From the NCBI RefSeq assembly GCF_002288365.1, contig NZ_CP016782.1:992001-1056000 (forward strand): a stretch of 64,000 nt of DNA, given 5' to 3'. The notes under the pieces were generated by a model that worked only from the letters and a program-made list of their open reading frames with translations, did not search any database and had not been told where the DNA came from. This DNA is from Candidatus Planktophila limnetica (GTDB lineage Bacteria; Actinomycetota; Actinomycetes; Nanopelagicales; Nanopelagicaceae). The position numbers were made by a program, and so were the translations under genes. Shown here one piece after another: positions 11,698-23,233 of the stretch. Each line of letters begins with the position of its first letter. Position 1 is the stretch's first letter.

Positions 11698-12723
11698 GTG
11701 GCCACAATAAAAAGTAGCAAAGGCTCTGAAGCACAAATTCTCTCTGTTGGCACGTATCGCCCTGCGCGTTTAGTACCGAATTCTGAAATTGTGGATCGAA
11801 TTGATTCAAGTGATGAGTGGATTCAACAACGCACCGGCATTGAATCGCGACGCTTTGCAGGCCCTGATGAATCAGTCATTGATATGGCCCAAGCTGCTAG
11901 TGAAATGGCGCTTAAGCGAGCCAAACTAAGCATTGCAGATATCGACACTGTCATCGTTGCAACAATTACTTTTCCTTATCAAGCACCGAGTGCGGCAACG
12001 GCACTAATCGAACGCTTAGGAAATCCAAAGGCTGCAGCTTTCGATGTTGGCGCTGCCTGTGCTGGTTTTTGTTATGGAGTTGGAATGGCAAATGATTTAA
12101 TCCGCGGTGGAACATCTAAAAACGTACTTGTCGTCGGTGTTGAAAAGATCTCAGATTTTACTGACCCAGATGATCGCGCTACGGCCTTTATTTTTGCAGA
12201 TGGCGCTGGCGCAGTTGTTGTTAGCGCTGCAGATCATGTTGGTATTGGCCCAACTATTTGGGGATCAGATGCTGCCAACCGCGATGCAATTTTGATGGAG
12301 CCAGCCTGGACTGATTACAAGAAAACTCCACAATCAACTATCGAGCAATTAAAGTGGCCAAACATCGAACAACAAGGACAGACTGTTTTTCGTTGGGCAG
12401 TATTTGAAATGAGCAAAGCTGCAATTCGCACATTAGAAGCAGCTGGTGTCAGCGTTGATCAACTCGGTGCATTTATTCCTCACCAAGCAAACTTTAGAAT
12501 CATCGAAGCAATGGCACGCCAAATGGATATTCCTGATTCTGTGGTGATTGCAGATGACATCAAGACAAATGGAAATACATCTGCAGCATCAATTCCACTT
12601 GCAATGGATGCTCTCCTTGAAAAACATCCTGAGTTGCATGGATCACTTGCATTGCTGATCGGATATGGCGCAGGCCTTGTTTATGCAGGACAAGTAGTCC
12701 AATTGCCACCTGCACCAAAATAA
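11698..12723 (+). CDS. fabH: Beta-ketoacyl-ACP synthase III FabH
   Basis: FabH condenses acyl-CoA primers with malonyl-ACP to start fatty-acid chains. The 341-residue thiolase-fold protein has the catalytic triad Cys121 (GAACAGFCYG), His in FIPHQANFRII and Asn in KTNGNTSAAS, plus the family N-terminus SVGTYRPARLVPN and RTGIESRRF. It starts with GTG at 11698, immediately after the fabD stop. The length is normal for the family. Substrate choice (straight or branched primers) cannot be read here. Confidence 0.96.
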   Translation: MATIKSSKGSEAQILSVGTYRPARLVPNSEIVDRIDSSDEWIQQRTGIESRRFAGPDESVIDMAQAASEMALKRAKLSIADIDTVIVATITFPYQAPSAATALIERLGNPKAAAFDVGAACAGFCYGVGMANDLIRGGTSKNVLVVGVEKISDFTDPDDRATAFIFADGAGAVVVSAADHVGIGPTIWGSDAANRDAILMEPAWTDYKKTPQSTIEQLKWPNIEQQGQTVFRWAVFEMSKAAIRTLEAAGVSVDQLGAFIPHQANFRIIEAMARQMDIPDSVVIADDIKTNGNTSAASIPLAMDALLEKHPELHGSLALLIGYGAGLVYAGQVVQLPPAPK

Positions 12724-12744
12724 TTTCTCGCTTATTGGGGGCAA

Positions 12745-12777
12745 TTACTCGTAAGTAAGGCAAGAATCAGAGAGAAT
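12745..12777 (+). promoter_or_regulatory. acpP upstream motif TACTCGTAAGTA with -10-like hexamer
   Basis: TACTCGTAAGTA at 12746-12757 is identical to the 12-mer in front of fabD and here widens to an inverted repeat TTACT-CGTA-AGTAA (12745-12758). A weak -10-like GAGAAT lies at 12772-12777, with the same 14-base gap as at fabD. The acpP start is 39 bases further on with its own ribosome binding site, so acpP probably has an extra promoter for high expression. Confidence 0.5.
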
Positions 12778-12816
12778 TACCGCCTAGCAACATCTACGGA
12801 AAGAGGATTTACTCAG

Positions 12817-13065
12817 ATGGCACTTTCACAAGCTGATGTATTAGCAGGACTTAAAGAGATCGTTGAAGAAGTTGCCGGTATTCCTGCAGCATCAATTGAA
12901 CTCGACAAGAACTTCACTGATGACCTAGAAGTAGATTCCCTCAGCATGGTTGAAGTTGTTGTCGCTGCTGAAGAGCGCTTTGGAATTAAAATTCCTGATG
13001 AGAAAGTAACTGAGCTCGCAACTGTTGGCGATGCTGTTAACTTCATCGTTAACGCTGCAAAGTAA
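12817..13065 (+). CDS. acpP: Acyl carrier protein
   Basis: This 82-residue acidic protein carries the growing acyl chain on a phosphopantetheine arm attached to serine 41 in the motif EVDSLSMVEVV. The helix-II pattern after the DSL motif (EERFGIKIPDE) is typical of fatty-acid ACPs. An AGAGGA ribosome binding site lies at an ordinary distance upstream of the ATG. It sits between fabH and fabF and has a separate upstream region sharing a motif with fabD, fitting the need for more ACP than enzyme. Confidence 0.97.
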   Translation: MALSQADVLAGLKEIVEEVAGIPAASIELDKNFTDDLEVDSLSMVEVVVAAEERFGIKIPDEKVTELATVGDAVNFIVNAAK

Positions 13066-13083
13066 TTATTTAGTTAGATCCCC

Positions 13084-14313
13084 ATGCGTCGCGTTGTAGT
13101 CACAGGACTCGGTGCCACCACCCCTATAGGTGGAGATGTCGCATCTTCATGGTCGGCTTTACTTGCCGGCACATCTGGTGTGCGCACATTGACTGAAGAG
13201 TGGGCCTCGGGTTTATCTGTTCACTTCGCAGCCCGCGTTGCACAAGAACCAAGTGAAGTAATGGAGCGCGTAGAAATGCGCCGATTGGATCGTTCAGAAC
13301 AATTTGCATTAATTGCTTCCCGCGAAGCTTGGAAAGATGCGGGATCCCCTGTTGTCGATAACGAACGACTCGGTGTTGTTATCGCATCCGGCATCGGTGG
13401 AGTCATAACTCTTCTTGATCAATTCGATGTTTTGAAAGAAAAGGGTTCGCGCCTTGTCAGTCCACACACAGTGCCGATGCTTATGCCAAATGGTCCCGCG
13501 GCCCACGTTGGTATCGAACTCAAAGCACAAGCAGGTGTTCACACACCGGTCAGTGCATGTGCATCAGGTGCTGAAGCAATTGGTTACGCACTCGAAATGA
13601 TTCGCTCTAATCGCGCAGACATCATTGTTTCAGGCGGTGTTGAAGCTGCAATTCACCAATTACCAATGGCTGGCTTTGCTGCGATGAAAGCATTGAGCAC
13701 ACGAAACGATGACCCTGCCCATGCGTCTAGGCCATATGACATTGATCGTGATGGCTTTGTTCTCGGCGAAGGCGGCGGAGTTTTAATTCTTGAAGAGCTA
13801 GGGCATGCACAAGCACGCGGTGCCAAGATTTACTGCGAATTAGTTGGACAAGGTCTTTCATCAGATGGCTATCACATCGCAGCCCCAGACCCAGATGGCT
13901 CTGGTGTGCAGCGCGCAATTAAGTTCGCACTTCGTGATTCTGGGCTAACAACAAAAGATATTATTCATTTAAATGCACACGCAACATCTACCCCTGCCGG
14001 CGATGTTGCAGAAGCCAATGCACTCAGACTTGCACTTGGCGCAGACGCTGACCACGTTGCTGTCTCTGCAACTAAATCATCGACTGGTCACTTACTTGGT
14101 GGAGCTGGAGCTATCGAATCTGTCTTTATTGTGAAAGCGTTGCAAGAACGTTTAGCACCACCGACTATGAATATTGAAAATCTAGATCCTGCAGTAACAA
14201 TCGATGTTGTTCGCGATAAACCACGCGCTCTGCCACAAGGTGATATTGCAGCGCTTAATGATTCATTTGGTTTCGGCGGCCATAACGTCGTACTCGCCTT
14301 TAAGTCCTTCTAA
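13084..14313 (+). CDS. fabF: Beta-ketoacyl-ACP synthase II FabF (KasA/B-like)
   Basis: FabF elongates acyl-ACP with malonyl-ACP. The 409-residue protein has the nucleophile Cys159 in SACASGAEA and the two catalytic histidines in LNAHATSTPAGD (about residue 302) and STKSSTGHLLGGAGA (about residue 338). The C-terminal NDSFGFGGHNVVLAFK is the standard family end. It begins 18 bases after acpP and its TAA overlaps the ATG of the carboxyltransferase gene by one base. One elongating synthase is seen here, not the KasA/KasB pair of mycobacteria. Confidence 0.96.
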   Translation: MRRVVVTGLGATTPIGGDVASSWSALLAGTSGVRTLTEEWASGLSVHFAARVAQEPSEVMERVEMRRLDRSEQFALIASREAWKDAGSPVVDNERLGVVIASGIGGVITLLDQFDVLKEKGSRLVSPHTVPMLMPNGPAAHVGIELKAQAGVHTPVSACASGAEAIGYALEMIRSNRADIIVSGGVEAAIHQLPMAGFAAMKALSTRNDDPAHASRPYDIDRDGFVLGEGGGVLILEELGHAQARGAKIYCELVGQGLSSDGYHIAAPDPDGSGVQRAIKFALRDSGLTTKDIIHLNAHATSTPAGDVAEANALRLALGADADHVAVSATKSSTGHLLGGAGAIESVFIVKALQERLAPPTMNIENLDPAVTIDVVRDKPRALPQGDIAALNDSFGFGGHNVVLAFKSF

Positions 14314-15689
14314 TGGATCAACGCGATCCGATTGCGCGTATAGAGCGTTTAGTTGATAACGGCGCACATGAATTACTTATTCCCCGCACAGATTGCGGAA
14401 TGGTTGCTGCAACCGGTGTTATAAAAGGAAACAAAGTAATCATCTTTGCATCCGATGCCACAAAACAAGGTGGTGCACTAGGAGCCGATGGTGCACACGT
14501 AATTGTCGCCGCATATAAAGCAGCGATGAAAGAAAATTTGCCGATCATTGGTATTTGGCACTCAGGTGGTGCGCGTTTAAGTGATGGAGTTTCATCCCTA
14601 AGTGCATTCGGTGAAGTCTTCTCTGCAATGGTTGCAGCAAGTGGTCGCATTCCACAGTTATCTCTCATCCTTGGACCAGCAGCAGGTGGCGGTGCATACG
14701 GACCAGCACTCACTGACATCGTTGTACTTGCACCTGAAGGTCGCATCTTTGTTACAGGTCCTGGAGTTGTTAAATCTGTGACTGGTGAAAAAATAGATAT
14801 TGCAACACTCGGTGGCCCAGATGCACACCGTAAAAATAGCGGCGTTGCACACGTTATTGCACACACTGAAGAAGAAGCATTTAACACAATTAGAAATGCA
14901 ACATCACTCTTTGCTAATCAGGGCACAATGAACACAAACATCACCGACTCTGATCTTTCTGTTCACGTTCCTGATGCACATAAGCGCAGCTACGACGTAC
15001 ATCCGCTCATCGATGCCATTCTTGATGCAGATAGCGAAAAGTTAGAACTGCTTCCTATGTGGGCAGAAAATATGACCACGGTTCTTGGTCGCCTCGGTGG
15101 CGCAACTGTTGGCGTTATTGCAAATAACCCGGCGCACATCGGCGGTGCACTTGATTCATCCGCTGGAGAAAAAGCTGCGCGCTTTGTTCGCACATGCGAC
15201 GCCTTTGGAATTCCCTTAATTGTTATTGCAGATGTTCCAGGATTTTTGCCTGGCGCAGGTCAAGAGTGGGAAGGCGCTGTTCGTCGCGGTGCAAAATTGC
15301 TTCATGCATTCGCAGAATCTGTAGTCCCCCGCGTAACGCTCACTACTCGCCGCGCTTACGGCGGCGCCTACGTTGCTATGAACTCCAAATCACTCGGTGC
15401 ATCAAAAGTATTTGCATGGCCAACTGCTGAAGTATCAGTCATGGGCGCAGTCGCAGCAGTTCGAGTCTTGAATCGTCGCTTACTTGCAGATTTACCGGAA
15501 GATCAACGTGAAGCAACAGAGTTAACGCTTGCTGCAGAACACGACAAAGTCTCTGGCGGAATTACCCGCGCAGTAGAGATTGGCGCTGTCGATGAAATTA
15601 TCGAACCAAACAAAACTCGCTCTGCCCTAGCAAAAGCAATCAGCGAAGCACCACATCGCCGTGGTTCACACGGCAATATCCCTCTTTAA
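14313..15689 (+). CDS. accD6: Acyl-CoA carboxylase carboxyltransferase (AccD6-like beta subunit)
   Basis: This 458-residue protein contains both carboxyltransferase halves of the actinobacterial AccD/PccB type, moving CO2 from biotin to acetyl- or propionyl-CoA. The oxyanion-hole glycine pairs are visible in HSGGARLSDG and GPAAGGGAYGPAL of the first half, and GAVRRGAKLLHAFAE with TTRRAYGGAYVAMNSK in the second. Its length and its place directly behind fabF match AccD6 of the mycobacterial fabD-acpM-kasA-kasB-accD6 operon, which makes malonyl-CoA. The biotin-carrying alpha subunit is not in the window. It ends one base short of the convergent SIMPL gene. Confidence 0.92.
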   Translation: MDQRDPIARIERLVDNGAHELLIPRTDCGMVAATGVIKGNKVIIFASDATKQGGALGADGAHVIVAAYKAAMKENLPIIGIWHSGGARLSDGVSSLSAFGEVFSAMVAASGRIPQLSLILGPAAGGGAYGPALTDIVVLAPEGRIFVTGPGVVKSVTGEKIDIATLGGPDAHRKNSGVAHVIAHTEEEAFNTIRNATSLFANQGTMNTNITDSDLSVHVPDAHKRSYDVHPLIDAILDADSEKLELLPMWAENMTTVLGRLGGATVGVIANNPAHIGGALDSSAGEKAARFVRTCDAFGIPLIVIADVPGFLPGAGQEWEGAVRRGAKLLHAFAESVVPRVTLTTRRAYGGAYVAMNSKSLGASKVFAWPTAEVSVMGAVAAVRVLNRRLLADLPEDQREATELTLAAEHDKVSGGITRAVEIGAVDEIIEPNKTRSALAKAISEAPHRRGSHGNIPL

Positions 15690-15690
15690 A

Positions 15691-16446
15691 TTACTTAGTT
15701 TTAAAAGTTACTGAAACAGTTGCTGTCACAGTCTTTTGAATTGTGCTTGTGTCATATGCACCGACATCAGCTGTCATTGTTGAATCCGGAGTAGTTACTT
15801 GGATGACACCACTTTTCACGGCTAGAACTTGACCAACTCCACCACCGACTGCATCAGTCATTGCCTTTGCACGAACTTGTGCATCCTTCATCGCTTCTGC
15901 CAATAATTGAGGGCGAAGATCTGGAAGTGTGCTGACGTAATACTGTGGTCCGTAGTTATTAACGTTGACGCCTGTTTGTAAGAGCGCACCGATTCCCTGG
16001 CTCAAGCGTGAGATCAGTTCTACATCTTTTGAGCGAACAGTAAGGTCACGATTAGCAACGTAGTTAAGTATGCGTCCTGTGCTATTTCCGTTGACGTATT
16101 CCTGGTTGGCATAGGTTGAAACAGATCCCAAGGTCAGCGCATCGGCTGCAACGCCACCCTTTGTTAAATAGTTTGTGAGAGCTTCAACATCTGAGCCAAC
16201 TTTGCGAACAGCATCTGCAACATTGGCACTTGTTTGAGAGGCATTGAGTGTCCACACAACATTGTCAGCAACTGCTTCTGTCTTTGCAGAGCCTGTGACT
16301 GTGATGCCGCTATTGGAGCGAGATGCAAAACCTGCGCCTACTTGTACTAATCCACCGCCAACTGCGACTGCCATGATGACAGCAACAACGATAAGTGTGA
16401 TTGCCTTTGTGCGCTCGATTGCGGATTGTGGATTGTTTATGCTCAT
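15691..16446 (-). CDS. SIMPL domain-containing membrane-anchored protein (DUF541)
   Basis: This 251-residue protein has an N-terminal membrane anchor (about residues 15-38, ITLIVVAVIMAVAVGGGLVQVG) followed by a SIMPL/DUF541 domain. Family marks are ITVTGSAKTEAVADNVVWTL, the repeated YVANRDLTVRSKD, LLAEAMKDAQVRAKAMTDAVG and the final TVTATVSVTFK. SIMPL proteins are periplasmic or surface-exposed, with no firm biochemical role; some are linked to oxidative stress or outer-membrane complexes. It faces accD6 tail to tail with one base between the stops. No operon partner is evident. Confidence 0.85.
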   Translation of the reverse strand: MSINNPQSAIERTKAITLIVVAVIMAVAVGGGLVQVGAGFASRSNSGITVTGSAKTEAVADNVVWTLNASQTSANVADAVRKVGSDVEALTNYLTKGGVAADALTLGSVSTYANQEYVNGNSTGRILNYVANRDLTVRSKDVELISRLSQGIGALLQTGVNVNNYGPQYYVSTLPDLRPQLLAEAMKDAQVRAKAMTDAVGGGVGQVLAVKSGVIQVTTPDSTMTADVGAYDTSTIQKTVTATVSVTFKTK

Positions 16447-16487
16447 GTGCCTATTCTAACTCTCTTTTTCTGTGAATTTTCTGTTAA

Positions 16488-16967
16488 TCAGATTGCCTGC
16501 AAGTGCGAGCGCTCTTGCATATCTACTGCCCGCAGCGGCTCGAGTTCGAGTTCCCACTTCATACCCATTGCATCGTGCAATGCGGTGCGAAGTGCTTCCT
16601 CATCAAAACTCTTATCAAGTGCTGCGGTAATTTGGTTTTCATTAATCACAATAGATCCGGCTCCATCAATGCTTGCGCGATGGATACCAAGCTCTGGTGT
16701 GAAGCGGAAGAAATCTCCGCCGTTTTCAGACTCATCGCGTACTTCAAATCGCACGTAATGCCATGAACGAAGAGCTGTTGCTATTTCTGATGCCTTACTT
16801 GTTTTCTCGCGCCAGGAGATTTCGCATCTAAATGTTCCAGCCATCAGCGGTTGTGTGCGCCATGACAGAGAAATCCCATTACCCAGGATGGATTGAAGCG
16901 ACCATTCGACATGGTGTTTTAACGCAGCAGGGCAGGAATGGATATAGAGGGATCCACGAGTAAGCAT
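16488..16967 (-). CDS. DUF3145 family protein
   Basis: The 159-residue product matches the actinobacterial DUF3145 family as I know it: it begins MLTRGSLYIHSCPAALKHHVEWSLQSILG, where 'RG.LY.HS.P.AL..HVEW' is the family signature. It continues with an internal WREKTSKASEIATALRSWHYVRFEV and an ending rich in acidic and aromatic residues. No catalytic motif or signal peptide is visible, so it should be cytosolic. An AGGAG-type ribosome binding site lies just upstream of the ATG. The function is unknown. Its restriction to Actinobacteria supports the taxonomic placement. Confidence 0.85.
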   Translation of the reverse strand: MLTRGSLYIHSCPAALKHHVEWSLQSILGNGISLSWRTQPLMAGTFRCEISWREKTSKASEIATALRSWHYVRFEVRDESENGGDFFRFTPELGIHRASIDGAGSIVINENQITAALDKSFDEEALRTALHDAMGMKWELELEPLRAVDMQERSHLQAI

Positions 16968-17232
16968 TTAAATCTCCTAGCAAGGTGCGCTCTTGATGCG
17001 ACCTTCCCCAGTCCACCAGCGCTTGCAGGAGTAATTACCTAAATTGTGCTCCTCTTACGCGTAACTGTCTAGTCCCGCTTTAGGTGAACCGAGCAGTAGC
17101 AGGTACGCTTTTACCTAGTCGGACGCTTAATCAGTACCCGTTTCATGTTCACATGCTCGGTATCGCTGGCGCAAGAGGAAGACCGTGTTTAAGGATTTCT
17201 TAAACACCCACATATCGAAGGAAAAGTAAAAC
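16968..17232 (+). promoter_or_regulatory. Long cspA 5' leader and divergent promoter region with hairpin
   Basis: No convincing gene lies in these 265 bases between DUF3145 (leftward) and cspA (rightward). The last part carries a hairpin at 17185-17207, GTGTTTAAG / CTTAAACAC with loop GATTT, a perfect nine-base stem ending 25 bases before the cspA ATG and upstream of its ribosome binding site (GAAGGA). A palindrome TTACGCGTAA lies farther upstream. Long structured leaders are known for cold-shock genes; a thermosensor role here is inferred. Confidence 0.5.
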
Positions 17233-17436
17233 ATGGCAACAGGCACAGTTAAGTGGTTCAACTCTGAAAAGGGTTTCGGTTTCATTGCAGTTGACGGTGG
17301 CGGACAAGATGTATTCGTTCACTACTCAGCAATTCAAGGAAACGGTTACAAGTCCCTTGAAGAGGGTCAGGCAGTTTCATTTGAGGTCGTACAGGGTCCA
17401 AAGGGTCCTCAGGCCGATGCAGTAAATCCTGCCTAA
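17233..17436 (+). CDS. cspA: Cold-shock protein CspA family
   Basis: This 67-residue single-domain protein binds single-stranded RNA and DNA and acts as an RNA chaperone. The RNP1 motif KGFGFI (residues 15-20) and RNP2 motif VFVHY (about 29-33) are intact, and the start [18 protein letters not shown] is standard. It has a strong ribosome binding site, a long structured leader and a strong terminator right behind it, so it is a monocistronic and probably highly expressed gene. Confidence 0.97.
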   Translation: MATGTVKWFNSEKGFGFIAVDGGGQDVFVHYSAIQGNGYKSLEEGQAVSFEVVQGPKGPQADAVNPA

Positions 17437-17460
17437 TAACACTTACAAGCTTTACTAAAA

Positions 17461-17493
17461 ATCCCCGGTGCCAAAAGCGCCGGGGATTTTTTT
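17461..17493 (+). terminator. Rho-independent terminator of cspA
   Basis: An 11-base stem, ATCCCCGGTGC (17461-17471) pairing with GCGCCGGGGAT (17477-17487) with one G-T pair, closes on a five-base loop. It is followed by a run of T residues through 17493. It lies 25 bases after the cspA stop and just before the end of the convergent M23 peptidase gene. Confidence 0.95.
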
Positions 17494-17497
17494 AATC

Positions 17498-18094
17498 TTA
17501 TTTTTTAGGCTCTGGCGGAATCTCGCCAACTTTTGCTAATTGTTTTGCAACAGCTTTCACAGGTGATAAATCTTTTCCAGCATTCCACGCATCTAAATAC
17601 TTCCACGGCAACACCGCACCGCGTCGCACCCACCACACATTTGCTTGTGTGGGAGTTGGCCAAGAAATTCCAAAGTGAAGATGTGGCGATGTGCCACGTG
17701 CACTGCCGGTGCTGCCAATTGTTCCGATTATTTGTCCGGCCTTAACGGCAACACCTGGCTCAATACTTTTAACAATTGTGCGCAGGTGCGATCCGTAATA
17801 GCGCACACCATCTGTGCCAATAACAGATACGTATAGTCCCCCGCGATCAATACCTAAGTTGGTTTTACCGCTCCACAAATCTGTGCGATTTACTTCATCA
17901 ACAACGCCATCTATAGGTGAAACAAATTTGCACCCTTTTTTTGCCAATATATCTGTGGCTGGATAATCATGATGGGCGCGTGCATAGTTGACCTTGCAAT
18001 CAGCCACCGGAAATACATAGATAGGGGCTGCAACAGCGGGAGTTATGCCCAATAAAAGAATTCCAGTAATAATCACAGATATGCGTCGCAACAT
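17498..18094 (-). CDS. Secreted M23-family metallopeptidase (LytM-like)
   Basis: This 198-residue protein has a signal peptide (MLRRISVIITGILLLGITPAVAA) and an M23 domain, which cuts peptidoglycan cross-bridges or acts as a non-catalytic regulator. The zinc ligands expected for the family are present: H and D in HHDYPATDI (about residues 41-49) and the HxH pair in SPHLHFGISWP (about residue 142). The middle GVVDEVN ... GLYVSVIGTDGVRYYGSHLRT ... GVAVKAGQIIGTIGSTG is the usual beta-strand core. It is compact, without LysM or coiled-coil parts, and is divergent from the lycopene cyclase genes. Confidence 0.9.
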   Translation of the reverse strand: MLRRISVIITGILLLGITPAVAAPIYVFPVADCKVNYARAHHDYPATDILAKKGCKFVSPIDGVVDEVNRTDLWSGKTNLGIDRGGLYVSVIGTDGVRYYGSHLRTIVKSIEPGVAVKAGQIIGTIGSTGSARGTSPHLHFGISWPTPTQANVWWVRRGAVLPWKYLDAWNAGKDLSPVKAVAKQLAKVGEIPPEPKK

Positions 18095-18133
18095 GAACCG
18101 AGGCTATCTCACAATCCTGTGAGAAGATTGGAC

Positions 18134-18466
18134 GTGCTTAAGTTTTCATACATGGCCATGTTGGCCTTTACCGTTGTGGGATCTTTCTGGCTTGAAGTGA
18201 TTTTAAAAGTCGGTGTCTTGCGTCGCATTAAAAGAGCAGCCATCAGCATCATTCCTGTGGCTGCGATGTTTTTGATGTGGGATGCCTATGCAATCAAGCA
18301 AGGACACTGGTTCTTTGATCGCGACAAAATCCTTGGAATCTACGGTCCTTTTAATATTCCACTAGAAGAGTTTCTGTTTTTCCTCATTATTCCCCTTGCT
18401 GCCCTCATGACAATTGAAGCTGTCACAACGGTTAATAAGCATTGGAAGCAGCGCTATGACGTATAG
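18134..18466 (+). CDS. crtYc: Lycopene cyclase subunit, CrtYc type
   Basis: This 110-residue integral membrane protein has three hydrophobic helices and the family patterns GSFWLEV (about residues 17-23), MWDAYAIKQGHWFFD and IPLEEFLFFLIIPLAALMTIEA. These mark one half of the heterodimeric actinobacterial lycopene cyclase, which closes the ends of lycopene rings. I take the GTG at 18134 as start, since AGAAGA lies six bases upstream and homology begins there; an in-frame GTG at 18119 is possible. It overlaps crtYd by 11 bases. No other carotenoid gene is in the window. Related subunits can also act on C50 carotenoids. Confidence 0.85.
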   Translation: MLKFSYMAMLAFTVVGSFWLEVILKVGVLRRIKRAAISIIPVAAMFLMWDAYAIKQGHWFFDRDKILGIYGPFNIPLEEFLFFLIIPLAALMTIEAVTTVNKHWKQRYDV

Positions 18467-18761
18467 CCAGATCGCTATTACTGCAGCCCTCATCGCTATT
18501 GCCGTTGATCTCTTTGCTTATAGCCAACCACTTTTAAAGCGACGCGCATTCTGGACGTCATATGCAATCATCTTGCCTTTTCAATTACTGACTAATTGGT
18601 GGCTGACATCTCGCAATATTGTTATGTATAGCCCTGATGCAATATTTGGACTTCGTATCGCGTCAGCTCCTGCAGAAGATTTACTCTTTGGTTTTGCCTT
18701 AATTCTTGGCGTAATGGGTATTTGGGAATACCTAGGTAGGCGCGGAGTTTCTAGAGATTAA
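18456..18761 (+). CDS. crtYd: Lycopene cyclase subunit, CrtYd type
   Basis: This is the 101-residue partner of CrtYc, again an integral membrane protein with about three helices. Family marks are the polar pair in TNWWLTSRNIVMY, the loop FGLRIASAPAEDLLFGFALIL (about residues 65-85), where APAEDLLF corresponds to the PLEE-type catalytic motif of the other half, and a short charged C-terminus. The ATG at 18456 lies within crtYc and gives an 11-base overlap; an earlier in-frame start would run deep into crtYc. The beta-carotene made by such a pair is a retinal precursor, relevant to the heliorhodopsin at 44237. Confidence 0.85.
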   Translation: MTYSQIAITAALIAIAVDLFAYSQPLLKRRAFWTSYAIILPFQLLTNWWLTSRNIVMYSPDAIFGLRIASAPAEDLLFGFALILGVMGIWEYLGRRGVSRD

Positions 18762-18791
18762 GAATAGAAAGTAAGATTGCCAAGAACGTTA

Positions 18792-18865
18792 GGGGCGGTA
18801 GCTCAGTTGGTTAGAGCCCGGAACTCATAATTCCGTCGTCGTCGGTTCGAGCCCGACCCGCCCCA
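18792..18865 (+). tRNA. tRNA-Met (CAT), elongator type
   Basis: A full cloverleaf is readable: acceptor GGGGCGG / CCGCCCC, D-arm GCTCAGTTGGTTAGAGC, anticodon arm CGGAA-CTCATAA-TTCCG with anticodon CAT, and T-arm GTCGGTTCGAGCCCGAC. The discriminator is A at 18865 and CCA is not encoded. The first acceptor pair G-C and the absence of the three G-C pairs of initiator tRNA in the anticodon stem favour elongator methionine; tRNA-Ile with a lysidine-modified CAT is less likely but not excluded. Confidence 0.93.
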
Positions 18866-18935
18866 CACTACGTAAATTGCACCTATTGACTAGAATTACG
18901 AACAACATTAATTTGAAAATATAAAGGGGTTTGAG

Positions 18936-19963
18936 TTGTCTGAGAGTACAAAAGAAATTCGTGTTGGCCTGCTCGCATACGGTGCAATCGGAGATGAACA
19001 CAACAGAGCAGTCGGTGCCACACAGACAATGCGCCTGACCGCAGTTGCAGACACAAACCCAGAAAGATTAGCTGCAGCAAAAGAGTTAGTGCCAGATGTG
19101 ACGACCTTTAACGATTCAACCCAGATGTTAGATTCTGGATTACTAGATCTTGTTGTTATCTCAACTCCCCCAAACAGCCATTACCAGTGGGCAAAAGAGT
19201 CTCTCAACCGCGGCATCCACGTCATCCTAGAAAAACCAATGGCGCTTTCAGTTGAGCATTGTGATGAATTAATGGCACTGGCTGCATCAAAAAATCTCTT
19301 ACTTGTTGTCTATCAAAACAGGCGCTTTGATGCTGATTTTGTAACGATGAAAAAGTTAATCGATGATGGTGTAATCGGTGAAGTATTTTCATATGAGAGC
19401 TTTGTCGGTGGCTATTCAAAACCCTGCGATTATTGGCACTCAGATGTTGAAGTTTCAGGTGGTGCAATCTTTGATTGGGGTAGCCACTTCATAGATCAAA
19501 TCCTTGCAATCATTCCAGGCAAGGTCGATGCGGTCACAGGAATTAATCAAAAAAGGCTATGGAAGCATGTAACAAATGCAGACCATGCAGATGTTGCACT
19601 CACCTTTTCAAATGGTGCACGTGCAACATTTACTAATTCAGATCTTGCAGCTGCTCGTAAACCAAAATTCTATGTACTTGGCACAACTGGAGCGATCATC
19701 GGTAATTGGGATCCTGCGGCCGGCAGCGCACCTGCTGATTTACCGGCAATTCTTAGCGTGCACCGCTCTGATGGAAAGCATGAAGTAATTGCAAACTCCC
19801 CTGTTATCCCTTACTCCTTTCACAAAAGTGTCGCCGATTTCATCAACAATAAAATCCCGATGTCTGTGACTACAAAACAATCCCGTGATGTTGTTGCGAT
19901 TATGCAGGCCGCAGAGGAATCTGCCAGAGCTAATGGCCGCTCAGTAGAACCGGCGCTTCTTTC

Positions 19964-19967
<4 letters not shown>
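18936..19967 (+). CDS. Gfo/Idh/MocA family oxidoreductase
   Basis: The 343-residue product has an N-terminal Rossmann domain (GLLAYGAIGDEHNRAV, residues about 11-26, then VADTNPERL) and the family motif EKPMALSVEHCDEL near residue 95, whose EKP lysine is catalytic. The C-terminal alpha/beta domain includes GGAIFDWGSHFIDQIL. Such enzymes oxidise sugars, inositols or amino-sugar derivatives with NAD(P). Translation starts at TTG 18936 after an AAAGGGG ribosome binding site. It overlaps the next Gfo/Idh gene by four bases (GTGA), so the pair likely works in one sugar pathway. The substrate is unknown. Confidence 0.9.
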
Positions 19968-23199
<3,232 letters not shown>

Positions 23200-23233
23200 T
23201 CATTGCCAGGTTGAACAAGCCTTACAGTCAAGT

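Noticed and set aside
14318-14887. 189-codon open frame antisense to accD6
   Set aside because: Opposite a strongly conserved carboxyltransferase; no family resemblance, composition typical of an antisense frame.
17145-17192. 15-codon upstream frame in the cspA leader
   Set aside because: No ribosome binding site, and its end falls in the hairpin; likely chance.
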